The position numbers and the translations under genes are program-made. Shown piece by piece: positions 1 to 8,929 of a stretch of DNA of 64,000 bases. The DNA is from Lachnospiraceae bacterium (GTDB lineage Bacteria > Bacillota > Clostridia > Lachnospirales > Lachnospiraceae), in NCBI GenBank assembly GCA_029219245.1, contig JAQXTA010000008.1, forward strand, positions 1-64,000, in the 5' to 3' direction. Every line of letters begins with the position of its first letter. Within the stretch, counting starts at the first letter, position 1. Below the pieces are notes generated by a model. That model did no database searches. It had not been told where the DNA came from and saw only the letters and a program-made list of their open reading frames with translations.

Positions 1-1595
1 CCAAAATCACCATAAACATTGTTGTAATCACCGACCACATAAGTATTATCTTCATAATTATACAGGGAAATAATACCTGCAAGCTTTTCATACATCTCTG
101 ACGGAATAAACACAAAATCATATTTCTTTTCTTGTAAAATACGGTCAAAACTATGATAATTGCGTATATAATGCGGTCGTACCCGGAATCCTTCCATGAT
201 ATTCTGCCATTTCTGCTGAATAACATCATCTGAAGTGTAAATTAAAACATTTGGTTTGTTTTCTGCTTCCAATGTAATCATTGGCTCTTTATCAATAATC
301 TTATTTCGGAACGTGAAAACAGATTGAAGACCTACTCCTTCAATACTCTCCACTTTAATCGTTCCCTGCATCAGAGCAAGCATCTCTTTACAGATAGCAA
401 ATTTTAATCCAATACCTTTTAAATTACTGGATTGTCTGGAATCATAAGTATCATAGGTTCCAAACAAGGAGCTGACATCAATCGTTGAAAGTCCACGACC
501 GGTATCCGCAACAATACATTTCATGGTACACTCATTATTTTCATAATCATTTTCACAATCGATATCCAGCATAATTCTTCCGCTCGTTGTACTTTCAATC
601 GATATAAACAATAAATACAGAAAGACCTGACGTATTTTTATGCTATCCCCAAAAAGTATCTTGGGAATATTGTGATTAATCCGGATATCCATATATAAAT
701 TCTTTTTCCGGATTTCTTCAGAAACAGTACGTACAATACCCTTTACCATTTTTTCAAAATAATAATTTTCTTCCAGCAGATGAAAATCACCTGCATCAAT
801 TTTTGCATACGTCAACACATCATCAATAATTGACAGCAAATCATAAGATGCCGTTCGGATTGTATTTACCTCTGCCCTTGACTCATCATCCAAATCCTCT
901 TTCAGAAGGATTTCCGAAAGACCGATAATGGAATTCATCGGTGTTCTGATTTCATGAGACATATTTGTCAAAAACTGGCTTTTGGCACTTCCCGTATTGC
1001 TGATTCTGTCACTGCTTAACAAAATTTTCTGTTTCTGGCATTGGTAAAATTTTTCCTGCAGATAAATAGCCAATACAATAAATCCAGCTATAGCAAGAAA
1101 ATAAATTACAAAATTCCAGAACTGAACCATTTCATTGCCTTTTCGTAAAAACTGTATTGGTTCATAAAGTATTTTCCGATACAAAAAACCGTACTCTAAA
1201 ATACAGATTGCAAAAAAAACAAAAAATTGGCTGCCCTCAAAAATGGAATAAATTAAAATAACGCTGATAGCAAAGCACATAGGTGCAATACTATAAAGTC
1301 CATCTCCCGTTATGAGCAGCATCGGTCCAATCAGGCAGTTTATAATGCCAACCACCACCATAACAGTCCATTCATAATCTTTTCTTTTGTTTATCATCCA
1401 GAACATCCAGCAGGCAACAATTACTACTATGCAAAGACAAATTTCTTTTCTTCCAACGGTCCCCACAAAAAACATAACCGGAATCATAACAATTGCTTCT
1501 ACTAGCAGCACACTCCAGAACTGTCTTAATACAAAATCATAATAATTCAGCTCTCCTAATTTTTCTGTCAGATATTTTCTCCATTTATGATTCAT
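1..1595 (-). CDS. Membrane hybrid histidine kinase, partial (C-terminus outside the window)
   Basis: I read this by translating the minus strand from an ATG at 1595-1593; the frame stays open to the left edge. A GAGGAAG ribosome-binding site lies 4-5 nt upstream, and the start overlaps the stop of the preceding kinase by 11 nt, so the genes are translationally coupled. The N-terminal ~180 residues hold about five to six membrane segments. A HisKA H-box (SHEIRTPMNS, His214) follows. The ATPase domain keeps a G1 box (ADTGRG) but its N-box is degenerate: YLLFISIE stands where NLLSNAIK is normal, so both asparagines are lost. After it comes a stretch resembling a receiver (begins PNVLIYTSDD), continuing off the edge. 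Probable sensor in a multi-kinase relay; signal unknown. Confidence 0.85.
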   Translation of the reverse strand, partial: MNHKWRKYLTEKLGELNYYDFVLRQFWSVLLVEAIVMIPVMFFVGTVGRKEICLCIVVIVACWMFWMINKRKDYEWTVMVVVGIINCLIGPMLLITGDGLYSIAPMCFAISVILIYSIFEGSQFFVFFAICILEYGFLYRKILYEPIQFLRKGNEMVQFWNFVIYFLAIAGFIVLAIYLQEKFYQCQKQKILLSSDRISNTGSAKSQFLTNMSHEIRTPMNSIIGLSEILLKEDLDDESRAEVNTIRTASYDLLSIIDDVLTYAKIDAGDFHLLEENYYFEKMVKGIVRTVSEEIRKKNLYMDIRINHNIPKILFGDSIKIRQVFLYLLFISIESTTSGRIMLDIDCENDYENNECTMKCIVADTGRGLSTIDVSSLFGTYDTYDSRQSSNLKGIGLKFAICKEMLALMQGTIKVESIEGVGLQSVFTFRNKIIDKEPMITLEAENKPNVLIYTSDDVIQQKWQNIMEGFRVRPHYIRNYHSFDRILQEKKYDFVFIPSEMYEKLAGIISLYNYEDNTYVVGDYNNVYGDF

Positions 1596-3681
1596 AGGCT
1601 TCCTCTTTATCACTGATATAGACTATTTTTTCCGGTGCCATACATTCTTTTAACACCTTTTCAAATTTACTGATTTCAATCGGTTTTGAAATATATTCAT
1701 CAAAGCCTGCATCCAAAAACATTTCCCTTGCACCACTTACTGCATTCGCTGTTAAAGCCACAATCGGAACATTTTCCAATTCCGGAATTCCCAGTGCTTT
1801 AATATTTCTAAGAGTATCAATACCATCCATTTCCGGCATCATATAATCTAAGAAAATGAAGTCTACCTTTTCTTCCTGTAAGAAATTCAGACATTCTTTT
1901 CCGCTGACTGCCGTAATAACCTGCGCCTTGTATTTCTTCAAGAGTTCTCCTGCAACCTCTAAGTTAATGACATTATCATCCACCACCATTACCTTAGCAT
2001 CCGGGCATTCAAATTTTCCATTATAATCTACTTCCCTGACTGCAAAATTCTTCTTTCCACTCAACAATGCATCAATGCTGAGACAATTGATTGGTCTGAT
2101 AACCGTCGATTTAATCATCTCATCATCATATGAGAACATGCCTGCTTTGATTAAAATCAGTTTTTGTGGTTCTAATAACTCCTTAAGCTGTTCACGCATA
2201 CCATCGTAACGTTCTGAAGCTAATAATATATGAGTGTATTCTGGTTTTACACATTCGCGGTAAAAAACATCATTCACATCAACCTGGACGTAAGTTACCC
2301 CTAAATCCTGCAAAACTTTTGTAAATGCTTTCTTCTGGTCATCGGTATTTTCATACAATAAAATTCTGTTCTTATCATATTTATGTTTTTCTACTAACGG
2401 TTCATCCGATTCATAATATTGAACCACTTCAAACTGATAATTTCGGTGATATCCGTCTTCTGTAATCTGTACCTTTCCTCCCATTGCTTCAATAATGGTT
2501 TGACATAATTTCTCTCCTCTATGTAAAACAGCACCTGTAAGTGCCAAACCATTCTGTTCATCCGTAGTACTATTAAGACATTTGAAAGTTCCCTTTGCCT
2601 CAATAGATACGCTTAGTTGAATTTCTCTCTCTGTCTTTTCTTTGCAGTAAACCTGCATAAAGATTTTGCCTCCGGAAAGGTTTTTAACAATGGTTGTCAT
2701 ATAATTCAGGATAATTTGTTTGAGCTTTGCACCATCACCATATAATTTTACCGGAATATCCGGTGCTATCCCAACAAATACTTCCACATTACAATCTGCA
2801 AACCGTACGGAAAACATATTGATTAAATCATTAAAGATTTCTCTGAAATCATATTCCCTGCATTCAATCTTAATACTGTCAGAATCGATTTTTGAAAAAT
2901 CCATTAAATCATTTGTAATAGACAGCAATGCCTTACTGGAATTTGAAATATAAAAAACACTCTCTTTGACTTTATCATTGGTATCCAGATCTAATAAAAG
3001 CTCCGTTGTTCCGAGAATCGCATTTAATGGTGTTCGAATTTCATGAGATACATTTACCATAAACATATTCTTTGCATAATTCTGCTGTTCTGCCTTCTTC
3101 TCCATTGCTGAACTTAACACGATTTCTTTCTTCAGACATCGATTACGATATGCAATCAGCAGCCCACAGACAATACCTGTCAGAAAAATTGAAGACAGTA
3201 CACGAATATACAGCACTGTTCCATTCTGCATCTGGGGCTTCTGCCAGACATCATGGATAACAATAGCACGATAAATACAAGCCACATCAACAATGCACTC
3301 GATCAGTAAAAAGATTATCATCTTTCTGCCTTTCATTATAACAGCAGTAAAGACGATTCCCGTTATCAGATAACATGGAAATACGCAGATTGCCATATCT
3401 GACAGATTCAAGATTGCCGGAATAATCAAAATATACATAACGAAGCAATAGATTTCTTCCAACCTCTCTCTTCTCTTCACTTTTTCTCCTGCTATCAGGC
3501 ACAAAAAGGATCCCGCCGCTGCACCAAACATTAATGTCGTATGCGCATACCCCATCCGGGCTGTAAAAGACAAAATCGCAATCATCAGACATTCTGCAAT
3601 GCTTAATAACATAGCGAAATGGAACAGCCTCATTTCCATCGGATATTCTGATGAAAAATATCTATGAAAGAATGATTTCAT
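1585..3681 (-). CDS. Membrane hybrid histidine kinase with degenerate ATPase domain and C-terminal receiver
   Basis: The start chosen is the ATG at 3681, preceded by AAGGAGAG; an ATG 21 nt further upstream has no such site. The protein is about 698 aa. Residues 15-180 contain around six membrane helices. The H-box SHEIRTPLN is intact (His213). The following CA domain looks dead: the N-box reads NYMTTIVKN (second Asn replaced by Thr), no DxGxG box is visible, and the GLGL motif is replaced by LALTGAVLHRG. A pseudo-receiver region (about 440-540, RILLYENTDD) precedes a canonical receiver (VMVVDDN, FLDYMMPEMDG, phospho-Asp612). It probably accepts or passes phosphate and may be unable to bind ATP. 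It sits 10 nt after the HD-GYP regulator gene and overlaps the next kinase by 11 nt. Confidence 0.88.
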   Translation of the reverse strand: MKSFFHRYFSSEYPMEMRLFHFAMLLSIAECLMIAILSFTARMGYAHTTLMFGAAAGSFLCLIAGEKVKRRERLEEIYCFVMYILIIPAILNLSDMAICVFPCYLITGIVFTAVIMKGRKMIIFLLIECIVDVACIYRAIVIHDVWQKPQMQNGTVLYIRVLSSIFLTGIVCGLLIAYRNRCLKKEIVLSSAMEKKAEQQNYAKNMFMVNVSHEIRTPLNAILGTTELLLDLDTNDKVKESVFYISNSSKALLSITNDLMDFSKIDSDSIKIECREYDFREIFNDLINMFSVRFADCNVEVFVGIAPDIPVKLYGDGAKLKQIILNYMTTIVKNLSGGKIFMQVYCKEKTEREIQLSVSIEAKGTFKCLNSTTDEQNGLALTGAVLHRGEKLCQTIIEAMGGKVQITEDGYHRNYQFEVVQYYESDEPLVEKHKYDKNRILLYENTDDQKKAFTKVLQDLGVTYVQVDVNDVFYRECVKPEYTHILLASERYDGMREQLKELLEPQKLILIKAGMFSYDDEMIKSTVIRPINCLSIDALLSGKKNFAVREVDYNGKFECPDAKVMVVDDNVINLEVAGELLKKYKAQVITAVSGKECLNFLQEEKVDFIFLDYMMPEMDGIDTLRNIKALGIPELENVPIVALTANAVSGAREMFLDAGFDEYISKPIEISKFEKVLKECMAPEKIVYISDKEEAYES

Positions 3682-3691
3682 ATTTCTCTCC

Positions 3692-4756
3692 TTAACCCGC
3701 AATATTTTTAATTTCGCTTTCTACCGAAAGGAAAACATCCACAATCGAAGCATCAAAATAAGTAAATTTCATAAATTTCAATTTCATACATGCTTCCTGA
3801 TGTGTCAGTGTTTTGCCGTCAACTGCATTATTTCTCAAATTATCATAAGTATTCACTACTGCAAGTGCCCTTGCCTCGACCGGAATTTTGTCTCCTGCAA
3901 GTCTGTCAGGATAACCGTTTCCATCCCATCTTTCGTGATGGCTGCGGCACATATTATAAGCATAATTCATAAAGCTGTTGTTACTTGAATTCAACTGTGT
4001 GATTTTAGAGATAATATCTGCACCAAGTGTCGTATGTGTTTTTTCTGCCTCTTTTTCAAATTCACTTCCCTTGCCTGCTTTCACTTTGTTCAAATACTGA
4101 TCCATGATACACATTTTTCCCAGATCATGAATCTTGGATGCAAAGCAGATAGTAAGACCGTCATCTGCAGTCAGACCATACTTTCCTGTCCTTATCATTG
4201 CGCTTACCAGAATATCCATGTAACGTTCTACACGCCTTGCATGGTCTCCCAGGAAACCATCCCGCTTGCTTAACATATCTACAAACATCTCAACAACCGA
4301 ATACTGCAGTTCAAGGTTCTTTTTCGTCTTATCCTGTACCATATTCGATAATGATTTGTTCATTTCCTCAAGCTTGTTCTGCTGTATCAACAGCTGTATC
4401 TGAATATCTACACGTTTTTTTAACAGATTCGCAGTATAAGGTTTTTTGATATAGTCCATTGCACCAAGATTATAACTTTCCAATTCGGTAGTATCATCAT
4501 CCTGCGCAGTTAAGAAGATAATTGGAATGTTCATTAACTTGGGAATATTTTTCATTTCGCTGATAACCTGAAAACCGTTTACATTCGGCATATCTACATC
4601 AAGCAGTACCAGATCCGGAAGCTCCGGCATGTCATTTAAGCATTCCAATGCCGAGATACCGGAAGAAACCGGAATTACTTCATACTCCTCTTCCAATGTC
4701 TTTCTTGCCATAATCAAATTTGCCATATTGTCATCTACAATCATTACCCGATACAT
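3692..4756 (-). CDS. Response regulator with HD-GYP domain (putative cyclic-di-GMP phosphodiesterase)
   Basis: The protein has 354 aa. Residues 1-120 form a receiver (MIVDDN; phospho-acceptor Asp53 in LLDVDMP; Lys105 in KKPY). A short coiled linker (120-150) leads to an HD-GYP domain. The metal and catalytic signature is complete by eye: His172, His210-Asp211 with Lys214 (IHDLGK), His241, the HHE at 273-275, and the GYP at 281-283 within WDGNGYP. HD-GYP proteins hydrolyse cyclic-di-GMP to pGpG or GMP in the cytoplasm, so this is probably the output of the two kinases encoded just downstream. An AGAGGTG site precedes the ATG. No GGDEF cyclase gene is visible in the window, so the source of substrate is elsewhere or the ligand differs. 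Confidence 0.9.
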   Translation of the reverse strand: MYRVMIVDDNMANLIMARKTLEEEYEVIPVSSGISALECLNDMPELPDLVLLDVDMPNVNGFQVISEMKNIPKLMNIPIIFLTAQDDDTTELESYNLGAMDYIKKPYTANLLKKRVDIQIQLLIQQNKLEEMNKSLSNMVQDKTKKNLELQYSVVEMFVDMLSKRDGFLGDHARRVERYMDILVSAMIRTGKYGLTADDGLTICFASKIHDLGKMCIMDQYLNKVKAGKGSEFEKEAEKTHTTLGADIISKITQLNSSNNSFMNYAYNMCRSHHERWDGNGYPDRLAGDKIPVEARALAVVNTYDNLRNNAVDGKTLTHQEACMKLKFMKFTYFDASIVDVFLSVESEIKNIAG

Positions 4757-4801
4757 ATAAGCACCTCTCCAATTTATATATTTTTGCTCTCACTTGATTT
4801 T

Positions 4802-6001
4802 TCATTTGTTTGTCATCAGTTTGACCATTGCCTGATTTAAACCGTCCACCGTCAGCTTATACATAGGAAACATTTCCTTAATGGCTGTTTCCGCCTCCCG
4901 CCAGGGTGCATGTCCCGGTGCCATCTTGGGATTCAACCAGACAATTTTTTTATAATGCCGCTTCATAAGTTGCAGCCATTCATAACCGGAAAGCCCTCCA
5001 TTGGGACCTCGATAATTACCGGAATCCGAATACAACTCCTCCGGTGCCATAGCTGCATCCCCTACAATGATTACCTTGTAATCACTGTCCAGATTTCGGA
5101 ACATCCACTCCGTATCAATCCATTCACCATTTTCACATTCCGGCGTATTATATAACTTAGAGTAAATACAATTGTGAAAATAATAAGTCTTTACATCTTT
5201 ATAATGATTTGATTTATGTACAGACTGAAACAATTCATTCAATAAATTGCTATAGGGTATCATTGTCCCGCCGGAATCCATAAGTAACAATAGCTTTACT
5301 GCATTCTTCCGCGGTTTTTCCATTACAATCTGCAGACAGCCTCCGTTGTTACAGGTCTTATCAATCGTGCCGTTAATGTCAAGTTCAGTCTTCGGGATAT
5401 CCAGTTTCGTAGAAAACTGTCGTAACTTTCTGAGTGCCATCTGAAACTGTCTGTTATCTAAAATCCTATCGTCCCGAAAGTCCCTGTATTTTCTGGCACC
5501 TACTACCTGAAATGCCGACTGATAGCCGGTGGTTCCACCGACACGAATACCGCCCATATTACCACCCATATTGCCGAAAGAAGTTTTCCCCATCGTACCA
5601 ATCCAGAAGCTGCCACCATTATGTTCCTCATTCTGATCCCGCAGGCGGTCTTTAAACTTCTGCTCCACATCTTCTTTATCGACCTGTATTTCTTCCTCAC
5701 TCAATGCACTGCGCATCTCCTCATGAAATATATCAATCATATCCGACTTATCCAGCCAGCGCAGCATATTCTTACTGATTTCATTCTCTGACTGAATGCC
5801 CTTGAACACCTCGTCAAATACCATGTCAAACTTATCAAATTCTGTTTCCGATTTGACCAGTATCATTCTTGCCGTATAATAGAAATCTGTCAGGCTGCTG
5901 TTACAGAGACCTTTATCCAAAGCTGCCTGCAAGGTCAGCCATTCACTTAATGTAACGTGCAGTCCTTTGGCTTTTAATGTATAAAAAAACTTACTGAACA
6001 T
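4802..6001 (-). CDS. VWA-domain protein, CoxE-like partner of a MoxR ATPase
   Basis: A 399-aa soluble protein. The N-terminal ~130 residues are helical and charged. Residues 137-160 are rich in Gly and Met, suggesting a flexible linker. A von Willebrand A-like domain begins at about 234. Its metal site reads DSGGT (242-246) instead of the canonical DxSxS; the related CoxE-like families also commonly have a Gly in this loop. A second acidic loop is VGDAAMAPEE. The gene begins 3 nt after the stop of the MoxR-type ATPase gene, the standard arrangement for MoxR-VWA pairs, which act as ATP-driven maturation or metal-insertion chaperones. The client protein is not identifiable from this window. Confidence 0.8.
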   Translation of the reverse strand: MFSKFFYTLKAKGLHVTLSEWLTLQAALDKGLCNSSLTDFYYTARMILVKSETEFDKFDMVFDEVFKGIQSENEISKNMLRWLDKSDMIDIFHEEMRSALSEEEIQVDKEDVEQKFKDRLRDQNEEHNGGSFWIGTMGKTSFGNMGGNMGGIRVGGTTGYQSAFQVVGARKYRDFRDDRILDNRQFQMALRKLRQFSTKLDIPKTELDINGTIDKTCNNGGCLQIVMEKPRKNAVKLLLLMDSGGTMIPYSNLLNELFQSVHKSNHYKDVKTYYFHNCIYSKLYNTPECENGEWIDTEWMFRNLDSDYKVIIVGDAAMAPEELYSDSGNYRGPNGGLSGYEWLQLMKRHYKKIVWLNPKMAPGHAPWREAETAIKEMFPMYKLTVDGLNQAMVKLMTNK

Positions 6002-6004
6002 ATT

Positions 6005-6826
6005 CTAATCTACCCTATGTCTTATTGTTTCCAAGTCTTCATCTTTTTTTACTATGGTTCCAACAAAAGGAAGTTCTTCCTTCAGCTTATCCGTTGGAAT
6101 ACCTCCTATCTGCAATGCATTAATCCAGTCAATCAGCTCGGAAGTACTTGGTTTCTTACGAACATCTTTTATCGAACGAATCCAGTAGAATACTTCCATA
6201 GCATCTTTTAAAAGCTTTTCTTCCACATCAGGATAATGCGTTCTGACGATTTCTTCCATCAACGCTTCATTCGGGAAATCGATGTAATGAAAAATACATC
6301 TTCTTAAAAAAGCATCCGGCAATTCCTTTTCTGCGTTGGATGTAATAATAACCATCGGTCTGTGTTTCGCTTTTACCGTACGTTTCGTTTCATGAATATA
6401 AAATTCCATCTGATCAAGTTCCCACAGCAAATCGTTCGGGAACTCCAAGTCCGCTTTATCAATCTCATCAATCAGTAAGACAACCTGCTCATCAGAGTCA
6501 AAAGCTTCACCCAGTTTACCAAGCTTAATATAGCGGGAAATATCATCAACGCCTTCCTCTCCAAACTGTCCATCGTAAAGACGTTGTATTGTATCATAAA
6601 CATAGAGACCATCCTGCGCTTTTGTGGTCGATTTAATATTCCAAATGATTAGTTTTTTCCCAAGAGAGTCTGCTACCGCCTTGGCAAGCATTGTCTTACC
6701 GGTTCCCGGCTCCCCTTTAATTAACAATGGTTTCTGCAGAGCAATTGCCACGTTGACACTTGCCAGAAGTTCCTTGGATGCCACATAATCTGAGGTACTC
6801 GTAAATGCTGTATTCTGTCCGCTCAT
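6005..6826 (-). CDS. MoxR-type AAA+ ATPase
   Basis: I chose the ATG at 6826 (273 aa) because GGAAGGAT lies 7 nt upstream; a GTG 57 nt earlier has no good ribosome-binding site. Walker A is GEPGTGKT (about residues 38-45), Walker B is VLLIDEIDKAD (about 115-124), and sensor 1 is VIITSNAEKE, followed by FLRRC, which fits an arginine finger. The family uses ATP to remodel or activate partner proteins together with VWA proteins, and the partner is encoded immediately downstream. The gene is divergent from metF, with about 140 bp between the two start codons. Confidence 0.88.
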   Translation of the reverse strand: MSGQNTAFTSTSDYVASKELLASVNVAIALQKPLLIKGEPGTGKTMLAKAVADSLGKKLIIWNIKSTTKAQDGLYVYDTIQRLYDGQFGEEGVDDISRYIKLGKLGEAFDSDEQVVLLIDEIDKADLEFPNDLLWELDQMEFYIHETKRTVKAKHRPMVIITSNAEKELPDAFLRRCIFHYIDFPNEALMEEIVRTHYPDVEEKLLKDAMEVFYWIRSIKDVRKKPSTSELIDWINALQIGGIPTDKLKEELPFVGTIVKKDEDLETIRHRVD

Positions 6827-6930
6827 ATTCAAAATCCTTCCCGTTATCTTACTACGTTTATCATTTCCTTTCTTGATAAACACCTAAATTTATGTTACGA
6901 TATTTCAAGTGTAAAATCAAGGAATTTATA

Positions 6931-6936
6931 TATAAT
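6931..6936 (+). promoter_or_regulatory. Candidate -10 box for metF
   Basis: TATAAT lies 29 nt upstream of the metF start. No convincing -35 hexamer sits 16-18 nt further upstream, so only the -10 is proposed. An AGAAAGGAAA ribosome-binding site lies between it and the ATG. Confidence 0.45.
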
Positions 6937-6964
6937 ACATACATTAACAGAAAGGAAATTTACA

Positions 6965-7819
6965 ATGATAAATGATTTATTAGCAAAGAAAAAAACCTCT
7001 CTTTCCTTTGAAGTCTTTCCGCCAAAAAAAGATGATGATTTTCCGGCTGTCTTCAACACTTTAGATGCATTGGCCAAACTGAATCCCGATTTCATCAGTT
7101 GTACCTATGGTGCTGGCGGTTCCAAATCCAAAAAGACCGTAGAAGTGGCATCCTATATTCAAAATCAGCTAAAGATTGATGCTATTGCCCATATAACCTG
7201 TGTAGGCTTCAAGCAGACGGACTTAAAAGAAAATTATGAAGCATTCAAGAAAGAAGGTATTCAATATGTTCTGGCACTTCGTGGCGACAGGCCGCAGACA
7301 ATGACCGATGAACAATATTACAGCAGGGAATTTGAACACGCTTCCGATATGATACGCTATCTGAAAGACAATACGACTTTAGAGATTGCAGGAGCATGCT
7401 ATCCGGAAAAACATTATGAAGCAGATACTATGGAAAATGATTTGAAACATCTGAAAGAAAAGGTAGATGCCGGTACAAGCTTTTTAATTTCACAGCTTTT
7501 CTTTGATAACGATACTTTTTACCGTTTCCTGGAACTGACTTCCAAAGCCGGCATAACCGTTCCCATCTGTGCAGGCATCATGCCGGTAACTACCGCCAAG
7601 CAGTTAGGTACTACTGTTACTTTATCCGGTTCTTCTGTTCCGAAGGAGCTTGCCGATATCATCGCAAATTATGGAGAGAATCCTGAAGATATGCGAAAGG
7701 CCGGAATTGACTATGCTGTCCGCCAGATTCGTGATTTAAAGGAACATGGAGTGGACGGTATCCATATCTACACGATGAACAGACCGAAAATGGCTGCAGA
7801 GATTGTAACACAAATATAA
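6965..7819 (+). CDS. metF: Methylenetetrahydrofolate reductase
   Basis: The protein has 284 aa, the usual length of bacterial MetF, a flavoprotein that reduces 5,10-methylene-THF to 5-methyl-THF for methionine synthesis and, in acetogens, the methyl branch of the Wood-Ljungdahl pathway. Visible family motifs are the N-terminal SFEVFPPK with the catalytic-region Glu, the segment SCTYGAGGS, LALRGDRP, the AGACYPEKH motif, and SQLFFDND. The start is the ATG after AGAAAGGAAA. It is a single plus-strand gene, divergent from the MoxR gene and convergent with gpsA, with which it shares a terminator. No acetogenesis gene is adjacent, so a methionine role is the simplest reading. Confidence 0.95.
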   Translation: MINDLLAKKKTSLSFEVFPPKKDDDFPAVFNTLDALAKLNPDFISCTYGAGGSKSKKTVEVASYIQNQLKIDAIAHITCVGFKQTDLKENYEAFKKEGIQYVLALRGDRPQTMTDEQYYSREFEHASDMIRYLKDNTTLEIAGACYPEKHYEADTMENDLKHLKEKVDAGTSFLISQLFFDNDTFYRFLELTSKAGITVPICAGIMPVTTAKQLGTTVTLSGSSVPKELADIIANYGENPEDMRKAGIDYAVRQIRDLKEHGVDGIHIYTMNRPKMAAEIVTQI

Positions 7820-7853
7820 AAAGTGCTCTCTGCATATAACCACAAACAAAAAA

Positions 7854-7889
7854 ACAAGGTCAGGTTTACACCCCTGACCTTGTTTTTAT
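7854..7889. terminator. Bidirectional terminator between metF and gpsA
   Basis: An 11-bp perfect stem (ACAAGGTCAGG / CCTGACCTTGT) with an 8-nt loop is flanked by an A-run on the left and a T-run on the right. It can therefore end both convergent transcripts. Confidence 0.85.
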
Positions 7890-7890
7890 C

Positions 7891-8907
7891 TTACTCTTCT
7901 TCCCATGGAATCAGAGGATTTTCAATCTTCTTATCACGCAGCATCAGTTCTTTTACCGCTTCACCTGCTGCTTTTCCTTCAAACAGAACCTGGTTAACCT
8001 GTTCAATTATTGGAATCTGGATATTATATTTTCTGGCCAGCCCCATCGCTGCTTTGGCCGAATAAACGCCTTCCACGACCATCTTGACTTCCGCCATAGC
8101 CTCATCCATTGTATAGCCCTTACCAATCAATATACCCGCACGTCTGTTTCTGGAATGCATGGAAGCACAGGTAACAATCAGATCTCCGATACCGGTCAAA
8201 CCGCTGAAAGTTTCCATCCGTCCGCCCATCGCCGTACCAAGTCTGGCAATTTCCGCAATTCCTCTTGTAATCAAGGCTGCTTTCGTATTGTCGCCATACC
8301 CAAGACCATCCGCGATACCGGCTGCCAGAGCAACAACATTTTTGAGTGCTGCCCCCAGTTCAATTCCAAGCACATCTGGGCTGATATAAACGCGGAATAC
8401 CTCATTCATAAAAATATTCTGTAAATATTCTGCAATTTTCTTCTTTCTGGCACCTACCACAATCGTAGTCGGAATTCCTCTTCCTACTTCTTCCGCATGG
8501 GACGGACCGGATAATACCGCAACCTCTGCCTGTGGAATTTCCTCTTCGATAATAGCCGACAAAGTCTTTAAGGTTGCTTCCTCAATGCCTTTTGCCACAT
8601 TAACAATAATCTGTCCCTCAGCCACATAAGCCGCCATTTTTTGAGATGTACTTCTGGTAAAAGGCGATGGTACCGCTAAAACAAGCACATCCTTTCCCCG
8701 GACAGAAGTTTCTAAATCCGTTGTAAAAATCATATTCTCCGGTAGTTTGACACCCGGCAGCTTATCCTTATGCTCATGCTCCTTTTGAAGCATTTCTATT
8801 TCCTCTTCCATAATGGACCAGACGGTTATTTCATGTCCATTCTTATGTAGTAAAGATGCCAGTGCAATCCCCCAGCTTCCGGCTCCGATGATACTGATAT
8901 TTGCCAT
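7891..8907 (-). CDS. gpsA: Glycerol-3-phosphate dehydrogenase [NAD(P)+]
   Basis: A 338-aa cytosolic enzyme that reduces dihydroxyacetone phosphate to sn-glycerol-3-phosphate, the backbone for phospholipids. The N-terminal Rossmann motif GAGSWG (residues 8-13) binds the cofactor. The segment GIELGAALKNVVALAAG carries the catalytic Lys region, and the C-terminal substrate domain includes TFSGLTGIGDLIVTC. A GGAGAG ribosome-binding site precedes the ATG. It lies 22 nt downstream of plsY, which uses its product, so the two form a glycerolipid pair at the end of the DUF512-der operon. Confidence 0.96.
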   Translation of the reverse strand: MANISIIGAGSWGIALASLLHKNGHEITVWSIMEEEIEMLQKEHEHKDKLPGVKLPENMIFTTDLETSVRGKDVLVLAVPSPFTRSTSQKMAAYVAEGQIIVNVAKGIEEATLKTLSAIIEEEIPQAEVAVLSGPSHAEEVGRGIPTTIVVGARKKKIAEYLQNIFMNEVFRVYISPDVLGIELGAALKNVVALAAGIADGLGYGDNTKAALITRGIAEIARLGTAMGGRMETFSGLTGIGDLIVTCASMHSRNRRAGILIGKGYTMDEAMAEVKMVVEGVYSAKAAMGLARKYNIQIPIIEQVNQVLFEGKAAGEAVKELMLRDKKIENPLIPWEEE

Positions 8908-8929
8908 ATCGTTTTCTCTCCTTCTGCTT

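Noticed and set aside
7820..7890. Missing spoIVA after gpsA as evidence that the organism cannot sporulate
   Set aside because: spoIVA often follows gpsA in sporeformers, but its absence at this locus says nothing about the rest of the genome.
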